Part shown: positions 50,930 to 59,988 of the stretch, piece after piece
Layout of the letters: each line of letters opens with the position of its first letter
Position numbering within the stretch: the stretch's first letter is position 1
DNA from: JAAFHI01 sp039793685
GTDB lineage: Bacteria; Acidobacteriota; Blastocatellia; Chloracidobacteriales; Chloracidobacteriaceae
Reading direction: 5' to 3'
Length of the DNA stretch: 64,000 nucleotides
Assembly: GCA_039793685.1 (NCBI GenBank)
Contig: JBDRAL010000018.1
Coordinates: forward strand, 32,019 to 96,018
Made by a program: the position numbers and the translations under genes
Notes under the pieces: model-generated
Database searches by the model: none
Told to the model about the DNA's origin: nothing
The model's input: only the letters and a program-made list of their open reading frames with translations

Positions 50930-53062
50930 ATGACGATCAGGATGCGACTCGGCTTTTCTTGTTTTCAACTTCGTGGAATGCGACAAGTGTATGGCGGATT
51001 TCTGCTTGCCGTCGTCGTCGCGTGCCTTGCCGTCGCCGCGTTTGGCCAGGAACGAAGCGGGAAGGTGACGCTTTCCGCTTCCGAACTCGACCTGACCCGC
51101 GCCGGGTGGCGGTATCACCCCGGTGACGACCCGCGCTGGGCCGCGCCCGATTTTGACGATCGCGGGTGGCCCTTCGCCGAAACGACGCAGCTTGTGGCCT
51201 CATCGCCGCCACCGGGCGGATGGCCCGGCATCGGCTGGTTCCGGTTGCGGCTCGACATTGCGCCCGAACTGACGAATCGTCCGCTCGGCCTTTCCATCGA
51301 ACAGTGGGGCGCGTCGGAAATCTACCTCGACGGACAACTGATTCGACGCACCGGCGCGCCATCGGGCGAGGCTGGGGCGGAACAGGCGGTCAAGAACGTG
51401 CCCGTTCCGTTCGACCTTCATATTGAACAGCCCGGAACGCACTTTCTCGCCATTCGTTTTTCCTGCGCCACCATCGAGGCGCGAAACACGGTCGCGACCC
51501 GCTGGCGGGTCCGCGGATTGCGGCAGGTCGGATTTGAAGCGCGGATTGCCCCGCTTGAACGCGCCGTCGAACGCCGCGACGGACGGGTTCGCCGTCAGAC
51601 CGCCGAGTTCATCGGGCTGGCCTGCCTCTATGCCGCGTTCGCCTTCATTCATCTGCTGATTCATTTTCGCTATCCGCGCGACAAGGCCAATCTGTGGTTC
51701 GGGCTGTTCGCGGTCGGCTGCGTCGCGAACAAGGCGATTGTCTTCATCCTCGCCAGTATCGCGCTCCCGGTGGACACCGCCGTCTGGTTGCGTTTTTCCG
51801 CTGCCTGTACGACGGCGTTCTTCATCGTTTGCGCGTTTCTCTTTCTTTACGACGTGTTCCGATTGCGTCTGTCGCTGCATTTCAAGCTGTTCATCGGCGC
51901 GTGGCCGGTGTTTCTGCTCGGCTCGCTCGCGACGCCCGCGTTCAATCCGCTCGCCCAACTGTTGCTGCTCTACACGATTGTCGAAGCGTTGCGAATCGTG
52001 GGATGGGCGGTCTGGAAGCGGGCAACCGGCGCGGCGGTTATTGGTGTCGGCGTACTGTTCTACGCCATCTCGCCACTCATCACCTTTATCGAAACGGCGG
52101 GCGGGAATTTTGAAGGACTGGCGCGACTGCTGCTGTCGCTGACGGAATTCGGCGGCCTGCTTTGCTTTTCGACGTACCTCGCGACGACCGTCGTGCGGAC
52201 CTCGCGCCGCCTCGATTCGCTCAATCAGACGCTCGAAGCGAAAGTTGAAAAGCGTACCGCGCAGCTCAAACGCAAGACCGAGGAAGTCGAGGACGCCAAC
52301 CGGCGGCTGGTGGACAGCCTCACCTACGCCGAACGGATTCAGAACGCGATTCTCCCCGACGGTGAACGCATCCGCCGGGCGCTCGCCGAATATTTCGTGC
52401 TCTACCGCCCGAAAGACATCGTGTCGGGCGATTTCTACTGGTTTCAGGAACTTGAAGACGGGTTCCTGCTCGCGGTCGGCGATTGCACCGGACACGGCGT
52501 GCCCGGCGCGCTGATGGCCATGATCGGCGACTCGCTTATCAGCCAGATTGCCATCGAAAGCCGCGTTCACGAGCCGTCGGAAATTCTCGATCAGCTTCAT
52601 GCGGGCGTCCGTCGGGCTCTCAAGCAGGAAGCCGTCGGACGCCGCGCCGATGAAGGAATGGACATCGCGATGTTGCGGTTTGAACGTTCAACGGGGAAGG
52701 TGATGTACGCGGGGGCGCGGCGGCCGTTGTACTTCGTGACGCCCGACGGCGCGCTCGGCGAAGCGCGCGGCGACCGCCTGAGCATCGGCGGCCGCGAACG
52801 CCGCCGCGAGCGCCTTCCGCATCACACGCGCCACGAACTTTCATTGCCGAAGGGGACGATGCTGTATCTCTCGACCGACGGCTACGCCGACCAGTCGGGG
52901 CCGGAAGGGAAGTTCGGGACGCGCCGATTCAAAACCTTGCTCGCCTCGCTGGCGAATCTGCCTGTCGCCGAACAGTTGCGCCGCCTTGAAGATGAACTCG
53001 ACCGCCACGCTTCCGGCGAGTCGCAGCGCGACGACATCGCGGTGTTCGGAGTGCGGTTGTAG
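50930..53062 (+). CDS. Membrane sensor with SpoIIE-type PP2C phosphatase (7TMR-DISM-like)
   Basis: This 710-residue signalling protein has an N-terminal signal/anchor and a periplasmic galactose-binding-like domain (about 55-215, GIGWFRLRLDIAPELTNRPL). Seven hydrophobic helices (about 225-420) and a coiled coil (about 425-470, LNQTLEAKVEKRTAQLKRKT) follow. The cytoplasmic SpoIIE/RsbU phosphatase has FVLYRPKDIVSGDFYWFQEL, AVGDCTGHGVPGALMAMIGD, LYLSTDGYADQSG and DDIAVFGVRL. The metal-binding Asp residues in SGDF, GDCTGHG and DGYAD are intact. It probably dephosphorylates an anti-anti-sigma factor, none of which is nearby. A start at 50978 would also leave a signal peptide. Confidence 0.88.
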   Translation: MTIRMRLGFSCFQLRGMRQVYGGFLLAVVVACLAVAAFGQERSGKVTLSASELDLTRAGWRYHPGDDPRWAAPDFDDRGWPFAETTQLVASSPPPGGWPGIGWFRLRLDIAPELTNRPLGLSIEQWGASEIYLDGQLIRRTGAPSGEAGAEQAVKNVPVPFDLHIEQPGTHFLAIRFSCATIEARNTVATRWRVRGLRQVGFEARIAPLERAVERRDGRVRRQTAEFIGLACLYAAFAFIHLLIHFRYPRDKANLWFGLFAVGCVANKAIVFILASIALPVDTAVWLRFSAACTTAFFIVCAFLFLYDVFRLRLSLHFKLFIGAWPVFLLGSLATPAFNPLAQLLLLYTIVEALRIVGWAVWKRATGAAVIGVGVLFYAISPLITFIETAGGNFEGLARLLLSLTEFGGLLCFSTYLATTVVRTSRRLDSLNQTLEAKVEKRTAQLKRKTEEVEDANRRLVDSLTYAERIQNAILPDGERIRRALAEYFVLYRPKDIVSGDFYWFQELEDGFLLAVGDCTGHGVPGALMAMIGDSLISQIAIESRVHEPSEILDQLHAGVRRALKQEAVGRRADEGMDIAMLRFERSTGKVMYAGARRPLYFVTPDGALGEARGDRLSIGGRERRRERLPHHTRHELSLPKGTMLYLSTDGYADQSGPEGKFGTRRFKTLLASLANLPVAEQLRRLEDELDRHASGESQRDDIAVFGVRL

Positions 53063-53084
53063 AAGATGAAGCCGAAGAAGATAG

Positions 53085-53175
53085 CCCATACCCGGACCGA
53101 AGGGAGGGTATGGGGGAGAAATGTGTTTCCACGCATCATCGTTTTCCCACAGCCTCCCTTCGGTCCGGCTGTGGG
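53085..53175. repeat. REP-like inverted pair B1 (loop core GGACCGAAGGGA)
   Basis: Hairpin 1 (53085-53114) has stem CCCATACCC/GGGTATGGG; hairpin 2 (53146-53175), inverted, has stem CCCACAGCC/GGCTGTGGG. The 12-base loops are exact reverse complements, while the stems differ at four positions that all keep base pairing. It lies between the SpoIIE gene and the convergent HAD gene. Confidence 0.85.
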
Positions 53176-53213
53176 CTACGCTCTTTGTTGATCGTGCGCG
53201 ACCGTGAACCGCT

Positions 53214-54059
53214 TTACCGTTCGTTGAGGATGTAGCGTTCGATGGCGAGGGCGACGCCGTCTTCGGTGTTGGCGGCGGTGACTTCGAAACCGTGCGTGAG
53301 CATTTCGCCTTCGGAATTGCCCATCACGATGCCTTTTCCGGCCCAGTGGAGCATATCGAGGTCGTTGTGGTTGTCGCCGATGGCGAGCACTTCCTCGCGG
53401 GCGATGCCGTACTTCGCGGCCACGAACGCCACGCCCGTCCCTTTTGAGCATTCCGGGTGCATCAGGTCAAGGATCGTCATGTCGTTCTTCGGATAGGACG
53501 TCCGCAGCAGGCGCGCGCGGTCGGGCAGCATCGGTTCGAGCGCGTCGGCGAGACGCTGCATCGGCTCGACCCCGCCGCAGAACATCACCTGCGTAATCGG
53601 CGCGGCGACGGCGTGGTTGAGGTCTTCGACTTCCATCACATATTTGCGGTTGATTTCGAGGTAATGGCGCAGCGAGACGTTCTTTTCGGAAACGCCGTCG
53701 GTGAGGATGCGCCCGTCGCCGAGCGGGTCGTCGAGCGCGATGGTGTCGGCCCCGAAGGATTTCCCGAAGGCGATGAGTTCGCGCGCCGTGTCGAAATCAA
53801 TCGGCGTGTAGGAATGCACCTCGGCGGTTTCAATGTCTTTAATCAACGCGCCGTTGTGGGTGATGAGCGGCGTGCCCACGCCCGCGTCGCGCGCGACGGG
53901 ACGCGCCGAGTGAAAGCGGCGTCCGGTGGCGATGACGATTTTGACGCCATGCTCGCGCTCGGCTCGCGCCATCGCGTGGCGCGTACGGTCGGTGATTTTG
54001 CTGTTCGGCGTCAGCAGCGTACCGTCGAGATCGACGGCGACAAGTTTGAAACGGGCCAT
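53214..54059 (-). CDS. HAD-IIB (Cof-type) phosphatase
   Basis: This 281-residue cytosolic phosphatase of the Cof subfamily acts on small sugar phosphates, nucleotides or pyridoxal phosphate. Motif I is VAVDLDGTLLTPN (about 7-19), motif II IVIATGRRFHSARPV (about 45), a cap domain (about 85-190) follows, then Lys in CSKGTGVAFVAAKYG and motif IV IGDNHNDLDMLHWAGKGIVM. All catalytic residues are present. The ATG at 54059 is preferred over a GTG at 54068. It is flanked on both sides by REP-like inverted pairs. The substrate is not predictable. Confidence 0.88.
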   Translation of the reverse strand: MARFKLVAVDLDGTLLTPNSKITDRTRHAMARAEREHGVKIVIATGRRFHSARPVARDAGVGTPLITHNGALIKDIETAEVHSYTPIDFDTARELIAFGKSFGADTIALDDPLGDGRILTDGVSEKNVSLRHYLEINRKYVMEVEDLNHAVAAPITQVMFCGGVEPMQRLADALEPMLPDRARLLRTSYPKNDMTILDLMHPECSKGTGVAFVAAKYGIAREEVLAIGDNHNDLDMLHWAGKGIVMGNSEGEMLTHGFEVTAANTEDGVALAIERYILNER

Positions 54060-54154
54060 GCGGGTCACTCGGTTCGGCTTGGAAATCCTCGCCGGACCTT
54101 ATACCTTTTTGCCGCCAGTAAATGAAATTGGTCATACCCGACACTTTGCCAAGC

Positions 54155-54226
54155 GTGTCCCTAGCCCGACCGTGAGGGAGGGCGCACAAACACCTACGCC
54201 CTCCCTCACGGTCGGGCTAGGGACAC
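54155..54226. repeat. REP-like inverted pair B2 (perfect 30-bp arms)
   Basis: Arms 54155-54184 and 54197-54226 are perfect reverse complements around a 12-base spacer. Each arm contains the core CCCGACCGTGAGGGAGGGC, itself able to fold with GCCC/GGGC. It lies in the divergent region between the HAD and lytic transglycosylase genes, 18 bp before the latter's ATG. Confidence 0.88.
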
Positions 54227-54244
54227 GAAATCCGGAAAACCCGC

Positions 54245-54994
54245 ATGCCTGCGAAAGAATTCAGCGTCGCCGAAGTCACCGAATCCGCCAAGGCGCGGAA
54301 GAAGGCCGCTCCGGCGCGCGCGCCGAAACCGCCCAAAGCGCCGAAACCCGAACCCGAGAACGGCCCGCGCCGTCTCGGCATGAAGACATGGCCCTTCGCG
54401 GTGCTGGTGGCGGTTCTCGCGGTGGCCGGTTACTTCGGGTACGACTACTGGCGATACCATCGCTTTGATGAACTCATCGCGTCGGTTTCAGCGCAATACG
54501 CCCTCGATCCGAAGTTTGTCCGCGCGCTCGTCACCGAGGAATCCAACTTCAACCCAAGCGCCAGAAGCGGCAAGAACGCCATCGGTCTGATGCAGGTCAC
54601 GCCCATCGTCATCACCGAATGGACCAATGCCACCAACCAGACGAACGGCGACCGGAGTTTTTCGAAAGTGTTTTCAGTACGCGTGACCGACCGCTCGCGC
54701 GCCGAGGCCGCGAAGCTCTCCGATGCGGAATTGCTGACCTACCCTGAAATCAATCTGCACATCGGTTGCTGGTACCTGAACCGCTTGCAGCAACGCTACG
54801 CGGGCGACCCGCTGCAACGGCCGATGATGCTCGCGGGCTACAACGCCGGGCCGAGTCAGGCCGAACGCTGGCGCGCGCTGGTGAAGCAGCGTCCGCCGAC
54901 CGAGGAAAAATTCATCGCGGTGATTGATTACGCCGAAACGCAGGGCTATGTGAAACGCATCATGGCCCGCTATCGGAAGGCAATTGAGAATTGA
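54245..54994 (+). CDS. Membrane-anchored lytic transglycosylase (SLT domain)
   Basis: This enzyme cleaves peptidoglycan between MurNAc and GlcNAc, forming 1,6-anhydro ends. The 249-residue protein has a Lys/Pro/Ala-rich cytoplasmic N-terminus (about 15-45), one membrane anchor (PFAVLVAVLAVAGYFGYDYW, about 50-69) and a family 1 SLT domain. The domain has FVRALVTEESNFNPSARSGK (catalytic Glu about 99), AIGLMQVTP, INLHIGCWYLNRL and MLAGYNAGPSQAERW. It resembles a short Slt70/MltC catalytic unit. The last codons, ATT GAG AAT TGA, belong to an AATTGAG heptamer array that supplies the stop. Confidence 0.9.
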   Translation: MPAKEFSVAEVTESAKARKKAAPARAPKPPKAPKPEPENGPRRLGMKTWPFAVLVAVLAVAGYFGYDYWRYHRFDELIASVSAQYALDPKFVRALVTEESNFNPSARSGKNAIGLMQVTPIVITEWTNATNQTNGDRSFSKVFSVRVTDRSRAEAAKLSDAELLTYPEINLHIGCWYLNRLQQRYAGDPLQRPMMLAGYNAGPSQAERWRALVKQRPPTEEKFIAVIDYAETQGYVKRIMARYRKAIEN

Positions 54995-55015
54995 GAATGC
55001 AGAATTGAGAATTGG
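54981..55015. repeat. Heptamer repeat array R14 (AATTGAG class)
   Basis: CAATTGAGAATTGAGAATGC then AGAATTGAGAATTGG: five 7-bp units with one variant, starting within the 3' end of the transglycosylase gene and supplying its TGA. No inverted partner is seen. Confidence 0.85.
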
Positions 55016-55058
55016 TTTCCTCTGAAAAGTTCGCGATGAAAAGGCGCGGATGCGCCGA

Positions 55059-55090
55059 CATACCATTAGCCTATGGCGTGAGTCATAGGG
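55059..55090. repeat. REP-like palindrome A, fourth copy
   Basis: CATACCATTAGCCTATGGCG then TGAGTCATAGG differs at only 3 of 31 positions from the copy at about 33282-33312, including the flank outside the palindrome. The right arm carries one mismatch. It lies 31 bp before the Memo gene. Confidence 0.8.
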
Positions 55091-55120
55091 ACTTGAAAAT
55101 AAATCATCGGAGGTCATCCC

Positions 55121-56386
55121 ATGACGCATCCGTTACCGGCGCGTCCGCGATTGCGACGGCTCAACATGTTTCCCGTCGAAGGCGAGGACATCATCGCGGT
55201 TCAGGACCCGCAGGACTTCATCGAGCCGTTCGGATTTTCCGCGCAGCTCGTCCCGATTCTGATGTACTGCGACGGACGCCACACGCCCGAGGCCATGCGC
55301 GACGCGATTGCGCGCGAGACGGGCGCGCAACTGGCGACGGCGGACATTCTCCGCGTGCTTGAAATGATGGATGAATGGCTGCTGTTCGACAGCCCGCGTT
55401 TCGTGGCGGTGAGGGAAGCGCGCGACCGGGCGTTCATCGCGTCGGACATTCGCGAGGCGGCGCACGCGGGCGGCAGCTATCCGGCCCATCCGGAGGATTT
55501 GAAAAAGCGCCTCGACCACATTCTTTCGCTCGCCCCAGACCCTGATGGTAACGTTTCAAATCTGGTCGGACTCATCGCGCCGCACATCGACCTGCGCGTC
55601 GGCGAACGGGCCTACGCCCCGGTCTACCGCGCGGTCAAATCATTTGCCGCGCAACTTGACGATGACGCGCCGGTGACGTTCGTGATTCTCGGCACGTCGC
55701 ATTACGGCACGGGCGATCTCTTTCTACCGTCGCGCAAGGACTACGTCACGCCGCTCGGACGGATGCGCTGCGACCGCGAATTTCTCGACCGGCTTGAAAA
55801 GGAATTGGGGCGTCCGTTTCAGGCCGACGACACGGCGCACCGGCCCGAACATTCCATCGAGTTTCAGGTGCTTTTTCTTCAACACCTGTTCGGCGAGAAG
55901 GCATCCGATGGACGGGTGAAATTTGCGCCGATTCTGTGCACGTCATTTCATCCGCTGTTCGACCGGGACGCGGAAACCCGCGCCGAATATGACGCATTCG
56001 TCGAAGCGTTACGGAAAACCGTTTCACAAAGCGAAACTCGTACGGTGTTGCTGGTCGGCGGTGATCTCGCCCACGTCGGGCGCAAGTTCGGCGATCCGTT
56101 CGACGCGGAATCGGTTCTTGAAACCGTGGACGCCGCCGACCGCGAACTGCTCGATATTGTGTGTCGTCGCGATTCGGCGGGACTGTTCGCCCACATCGCC
56201 GCCGACCGCGACGCGCGCAACGTGTGCGGCTTCCCGCCGATGCTTGCGATGCTCGACACGCTCGACGTGTACGGCGAACCGGTCGGCGAGATCGTCCATT
56301 ACGAACAGTGGAACGAAGTTGAAACCCGCTCGGCGGTGACCTATGGCAGCGTCGTTTATCTCAGGAAGAACGCAACCGCAGCCTGA
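55121..56386 (+). CDS. amrB: AmmeMemoRadiSam system protein B (Memo family) with N-terminal extension
   Basis: This 421-residue member of the Memo family is structurally like class III dioxygenases; its biochemical role is unsettled. The Memo domain (about 110-418) has AAHAGGSYPAHPEDLKKRLD, GLIAPHIDLRVGERAYAPVY, VILGTSHYGTGDLFLPSRKD, RPEHSIEFQVLFLQHLFGEK, PILCTSFHPL and VGGDLAHVGRKFGDPF, keeping the conserved His residues. An extra N-terminal domain of about 100 residues (RRLNMFPVEGEDIIAVQDPQ...) looks like a PqqD-type winged helix, by inference. GGAGG lies 7 bp upstream. Partners AmmA and the radical-SAM protein are not adjacent. Its TGA is inside REP pair B3. Confidence 0.85.
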   Translation: MTHPLPARPRLRRLNMFPVEGEDIIAVQDPQDFIEPFGFSAQLVPILMYCDGRHTPEAMRDAIARETGAQLATADILRVLEMMDEWLLFDSPRFVAVREARDRAFIASDIREAAHAGGSYPAHPEDLKKRLDHILSLAPDPDGNVSNLVGLIAPHIDLRVGERAYAPVYRAVKSFAAQLDDDAPVTFVILGTSHYGTGDLFLPSRKDYVTPLGRMRCDREFLDRLEKELGRPFQADDTAHRPEHSIEFQVLFLQHLFGEKASDGRVKFAPILCTSFHPLFDRDAETRAEYDAFVEALRKTVSQSETRTVLLVGGDLAHVGRKFGDPFDAESVLETVDAADRELLDIVCRRDSAGLFAHIAADRDARNVCGFPPMLAMLDTLDVYGEPVGEIVHYEQWNEVETRSAVTYGSVVYLRKNATAA

Positions 56387-56454
56387 CCGTCAGGGAGGGC
56401 TGTCCTTTGCCGAATTGGTACTTGGCAAGGGACAGCCCTCCCTGACGGTCGGGC
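56381..56454. repeat. REP-like inverted pair B3
   Basis: Arms 56381-56411 and 56424-56454 match at 29 of 31 positions when inverted, with core GACCGTCAGGGAGGGCTG. Each arm can also fold on CAGCC/GGCTG. It sits between convergent Memo and M1-peptidase genes and provides the Memo stop codon. Confidence 0.88.
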
Positions 56455-56477
56455 TGCCGTTTCTGCTTTTTCCTTTA

Positions 56478-58415
56478 CTATCCGAGAAAAGCAATCGCCT
56501 GAAGCAGATGCTGAAGGACGAACACGGTCCGCGACATCATTCCGGCTTCGCCCGTTCGCGTACGCGCGACGGACTGGCTGTTGTTCGGGCGGTTGACGTC
56601 CATCCAGAGTTTGTCGTCCGGGTCGAGCACGATGGCCGCGAGCGGTTTCGACGCCTTGAACGTTTTCTTCTGGTCCTTGCCGTCCCACGCGAGGCGTTCG
56701 TGTGAGCCGTCGGTAAAGCGCAGTTCGACATCCACCGGCATTGTGGCCTCGCCGAGCCGCGCGACGACCGCCTCGGTTTCGGAAACCGACTGCACGCCGT
56801 AATCCAGCACTTTCGTCGAACGGAAATACTGCTCGAAGAACCAGTTCAAATCCTGTCCCGAAACTTCTGAGGCTACATCGAAGAAGTCCTGCGACGTCGG
56901 ATGCTTGAAGCGCCACCGTTCGAAGTAGGTCCTGATGACGCGCGTCATCGTTTCCTTCCCGAGATGACGTTCGAGCATCTTGAGCGTGAGCGCGGGCCGT
57001 GCGTAGGAATTGAATCCGTAACTCTGCTGCCGGTATTTCCACGCGGGGGTGATGATCGGGTCGGCCTTCACGCCGTAGGCCGAAAGGCTGAACCGATGAA
57101 ACGGCCAGTCGCGCACGCGCGTGGGCAGGCGGAACAGCGGCTGACCGCCGAAGCGAAACCACACGGCGTCGCGACCCGTGTAGAACTCGTCCATCGCTTC
57201 CGCTTCGGTGTAGGTGTTCAGCCCTTCATCCATCCACGATTCCTCGAACTCGTTCGAGGCAACCATGCCGTACCAGTACTGATGGCCGAATTCGTGAATC
57301 AGCACGACTTCCGGAAACGCGCCGAGCTGCGTCTCGTCGTCTTCGACCTTGTAGACCGTTCCGACGGTGATGAGCGTCGGATATTCCATCCCGCCGGAGC
57401 CACCCGCGTTGTAGGCCGGATCGACGACGGTCAGCGTGTCGTACGGATAGGCCCCGAAGTGCGTGCCGAAATACTTCAGCGCGTTCTTCGCGGCGATGAA
57501 ATGACGGTCGCGCTGCGCCGCATGCTCCGGCTGCAATAAAAGTTTTATCGAGACGTTCTTGAGGCCCGGTTCGCTGAACGTGTCGGTGAATTCGAGGTAG
57601 TCGGGCGAGCAGGTCCAGGCGAAGTCGTGAACGTCAGCCTGCGTGAAGCGCCACGCTGTCTTGCCGCCGTCCGCGTCATGCTTTTCCTTCAACACGCCGG
57701 TGGCGCCGATTTTGTAGTTCGACGGAATCGTGCAGGTCACATCGTACGTTCCGAAATCCGCGTAAAACTCCGTGTTGGCGTGGAACTGGTGACAGTTCCA
57801 TCCACTCTTTTCGCGTCGTCGCATTCCCGCCGGTTCATAGACGCCGATTTTCGGAAACCACTGGCCGACAAAGAAGTAGTTGCCGAAAAAGCCCGTGCGG
57901 GCGAACACGCGCGGCAGTTTCGAGCGAAACGCGATGTCGAGCGTGATCTCCGCGCCGGGTGCGACGGGTTTGGCGAGCGCCACGCGCCAGACGGTCCGGT
58001 CGTCGGCGTTGTTGTCGTCGGGGTGAATGAACTCGCCCTTTGCCCCGAGGTCTTCGCCTTCGGACGTCTTCATCGAGGTGACTTCGATAAAGCCGAGTTT
58101 CGATTCGTCCATCCGGTCGCCGCGTAACTGGCCGCCCGATTCCTTCATGAAACTGCTTTTCGCGTCACGAAAAGCGTTCAGATAAAGGTGAAACTGAAGC
58201 TCGCCGACCGGTTCCTTCGATGGATTGCGCCAGCGCAGGCGTTCGCGTCCGGTGATTTCCTTTTTGACCGGGTCGAGTTCCGCCGTGATGACGTAATCCA
58301 CGATGCGATCCGACAGGGCTTTCTCCTGGGCGCGAACCGGCGCGGAGAAGACGCCACAGAGCAGGGCGGCGACGAACGCACCCAAAATCAGGTGAGTAAA
58401 ACGGTGAGTAGTCAT
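56478..58415 (-). CDS. Secreted M1-family metallopeptidase
   Basis: This 645-residue exported aminopeptidase-like enzyme has a signal peptide ending FSAPVRAQ and an N-terminal beta saddle (about 35-270). The thermolysin-like domain has GGMEYPTLITVG (variant of GxMEN), the zinc motif VVLIHEFGHQYWYG (about 370) and the third ligand Glu in SWMDEGLNTYTEAEAM (about 391). It continues through a helical region (YARPALTLKMLERHLGKETM) and a final beta segment. It ends with a hydrophobic tail (VFVLQHLLQAIAFL), possibly a membrane or sorting tail. It shares a promoter region with the divergent membrane gene at 58615. Confidence 0.9.
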   Translation of the reverse strand: MTTHRFTHLILGAFVAALLCGVFSAPVRAQEKALSDRIVDYVITAELDPVKKEITGRERLRWRNPSKEPVGELQFHLYLNAFRDAKSSFMKESGGQLRGDRMDESKLGFIEVTSMKTSEGEDLGAKGEFIHPDDNNADDRTVWRVALAKPVAPGAEITLDIAFRSKLPRVFARTGFFGNYFFVGQWFPKIGVYEPAGMRRREKSGWNCHQFHANTEFYADFGTYDVTCTIPSNYKIGATGVLKEKHDADGGKTAWRFTQADVHDFAWTCSPDYLEFTDTFSEPGLKNVSIKLLLQPEHAAQRDRHFIAAKNALKYFGTHFGAYPYDTLTVVDPAYNAGGSGGMEYPTLITVGTVYKVEDDETQLGAFPEVVLIHEFGHQYWYGMVASNEFEESWMDEGLNTYTEAEAMDEFYTGRDAVWFRFGGQPLFRLPTRVRDWPFHRFSLSAYGVKADPIITPAWKYRQQSYGFNSYARPALTLKMLERHLGKETMTRVIRTYFERWRFKHPTSQDFFDVASEVSGQDLNWFFEQYFRSTKVLDYGVQSVSETEAVVARLGEATMPVDVELRFTDGSHERLAWDGKDQKKTFKASKPLAAIVLDPDDKLWMDVNRPNNSQSVARTRTGEAGMMSRTVFVLQHLLQAIAFLG

Positions 58416-58614
58416 TGAATGATGGAATCCGTGTCCCTGCCGCGAGGGATGCCTTCGGGAATGAAAACGGTCGGCATTGTACTCGAAATCCCCCCGATTT
58501 GTTCATCCCGCCAACGCAAACTTTTTCAAAAGGATTCAACCCGGAGGCTTGCTCCTCGGCGTAGTCCCGACTGAAGATGCCGCATCGGCTCACATTTTTT
58601 ACCGAGGAACATCA

Positions 58615-59340
58615 ATGAGCGCCATCCTCACGCCCGCGCGCAAACCCGCCGGGTTTTTCCCGAACAGCGGATTCGGGTTCATCGCCCTCTTTCTGATTGC
58701 CATCATCGGGTTCTGGAAACCGTACTTCGCGTTGAAGTTCGGCGACATCGACCGCTACACCCACATCCACGCGGTGACGATGGTCGTCTGGTGTCTGCTG
58801 CTCATCGGGCAGGCGCTGCTCGTCCGTTTGGGCAACCGCGCGCTGCACAAGAAAATCGGCTTTGCGGCCTACGCGCTCGGGCCGGTCATCATGGCCTCGA
58901 TTTTCCTGCTTTCGCACAACCGGATCATGAAGCACCGGGCGGAAGTCACGGCGGAGCATTCGAATCTGTTGTTCGTCCAGCTCGGAACGCTCGTCATCTT
59001 TTCCTTCGCCTACCTGCTCGCAATGTACAAAAAGAATGACCCGGCGATTCACGCGCGGGCGATGATCGGGACGAGTCTGACGATGATCAACCCGTCGCTG
59101 GCGCGGTGGTTCATCTTCTATCTGCCGCCGATTCCCCACGCGGAACTCATCAACTACGCCGCGACGCTTGGCGTTCTCGTCGCGCTGATGGTGTTCGAAC
59201 GCAAGGCCAGGCGCGGGCGATGGGTCTTTCCGGTGATGACGGGGCTGTTCATCGTGTATTTCGTCGGAACCCTCACGGTGGCCAATAGCGAATGGTGGCG
59301 ACGCTTTGCGATCTGGTTCGCGGGCCTGCCGATGACGTGA
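58615..59340 (+). CDS. Multi-pass membrane protein of unknown function
   Basis: This 241-residue protein has about seven hydrophobic helices: FIALFLIAIIGFWKPYFALK, VVWCLLLIGQALLVRL, FAAYALGPVIMASIFLLSHN, LLFVQLGTLVIFSFAYLLAM, and three nearer the C-terminus. Conserved-looking polar residues in helices include the HIH of YTHIHAVTMVVW and the His of LLSHNRIMKH, which could ligate haem. GAGGA 7 bp upstream fixes the start at 58615; the longer frame from 58477 lacks hydrophobic character. I do not recognise the family with certainty; it resembles DUF2306-type membrane proteins. Confidence 0.65.
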   Translation: MSAILTPARKPAGFFPNSGFGFIALFLIAIIGFWKPYFALKFGDIDRYTHIHAVTMVVWCLLLIGQALLVRLGNRALHKKIGFAAYALGPVIMASIFLLSHNRIMKHRAEVTAEHSNLLFVQLGTLVIFSFAYLLAMYKKNDPAIHARAMIGTSLTMINPSLARWFIFYLPPIPHAELINYAATLGVLVALMVFERKARRGRWVFPVMTGLFIVYFVGTLTVANSEWWRRFAIWFAGLPMT

Positions 59341-59475
59341 TCGACAATAAACACCCACTGTCCGGCATCGAATGGGATGAACGTTTGAAAAATGTTTGGT
59401 TTCCGTTGCCGTTTCCGGAGATTTGTTGTTATTGTCCGGATATTCCGTCAAGTTTTCGAACGTTTACATTCGAGG

Positions 59476-59526
59476 CCGTCCGGTTGTGAGTCCGCAGGCC
59501 CTGTCCCGGCTCGGACGGCGCCATTT
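59476..59526 (+). terminator. Possible terminator-like hairpin upstream of DUF3592 gene
   Basis: CCGTCCG (59476-59482) pairs with CGGACGG (59512-59518), followed by CGCCATTTTTC. The loop is long (29 bases). It lies 135 bp after the preceding gene, so it may end that transcript or sit in the DUF3592 leader. Confidence 0.4.
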
Positions 59527-59557
59527 TTCGGAGTCCGAAACGTGGAGGTGATCTGAA

Positions 59558-59962
59558 ATGCAGAAACGGCCCTACGACACGGTGAAAAAGAGCAAGCAAC
59601 TTTTGACCGGCATTTTATTGCTTCTCTTCGGCGTTGGCGCGGCTTTCGGAACTTACGAAGAATGGAAGAAAAGCCAGAAGTGTTCGGCTAAAACCCTGGG
59701 ACAATTCAATCCCGAGTACAGGATCAAGCGCGGGACTTCTTATGTGACCTATTCGTTTTCCGTCGACGGGAAGAGGTACTCGGGCAAGGACGAAATCGAA
59801 TTCGACGAGCCGAAGGATCTGTCCGTCATCGTCCGATACGACCCGGCGGACCCATCGCATAACGAAATTCAGTCCAAACCGCACTGGGCATTTCTTCTGC
59901 CGGTTGTCGGATTCCTGATTGGCGGGGTTGTTTTTCTTGTTCTGGGTGCTTCCAAACGGTAA
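59558..59962 (+). CDS. DUF3592 family membrane protein
   Basis: This 134-residue protein has two membrane helices (about 15-31, LLTGILLLLFGVGAAFGTY, and about 110-131, FLLPVVGFLIGGVVFLVLGA). They flank an extracytoplasmic beta domain with YVTYSFSVDGKRYSGKDEIE and VIVRYDPADPSHNEI. The Y.F.V.G..Y.G and V.YDP.DP patterns are those of DUF3592. A strong GGAGGTGATC lies 5 bp before the ATG, implying high translation. The function of the family is unknown. It is followed by a terminator shared with tRNA-Thr on the other strand. Confidence 0.82.
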   Translation: MQKRPYDTVKKSKQLLTGILLLLFGVGAAFGTYEEWKKSQKCSAKTLGQFNPEYRIKRGTSYVTYSFSVDGKRYSGKDEIEFDEPKDLSVIVRYDPADPSHNEIQSKPHWAFLLPVVGFLIGGVVFLVLGASKR

Positions 59963-59988
59963 TCCGGGCCTTGCCCAACCATGCAGGG

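Noticed and set aside
51200..52600. 466-codon minus-strand frame opposite the SpoIIE sensor
   Set aside because: It is a shadow of the phosphatase gene, rich in Arg/Gln/Glu without motifs.
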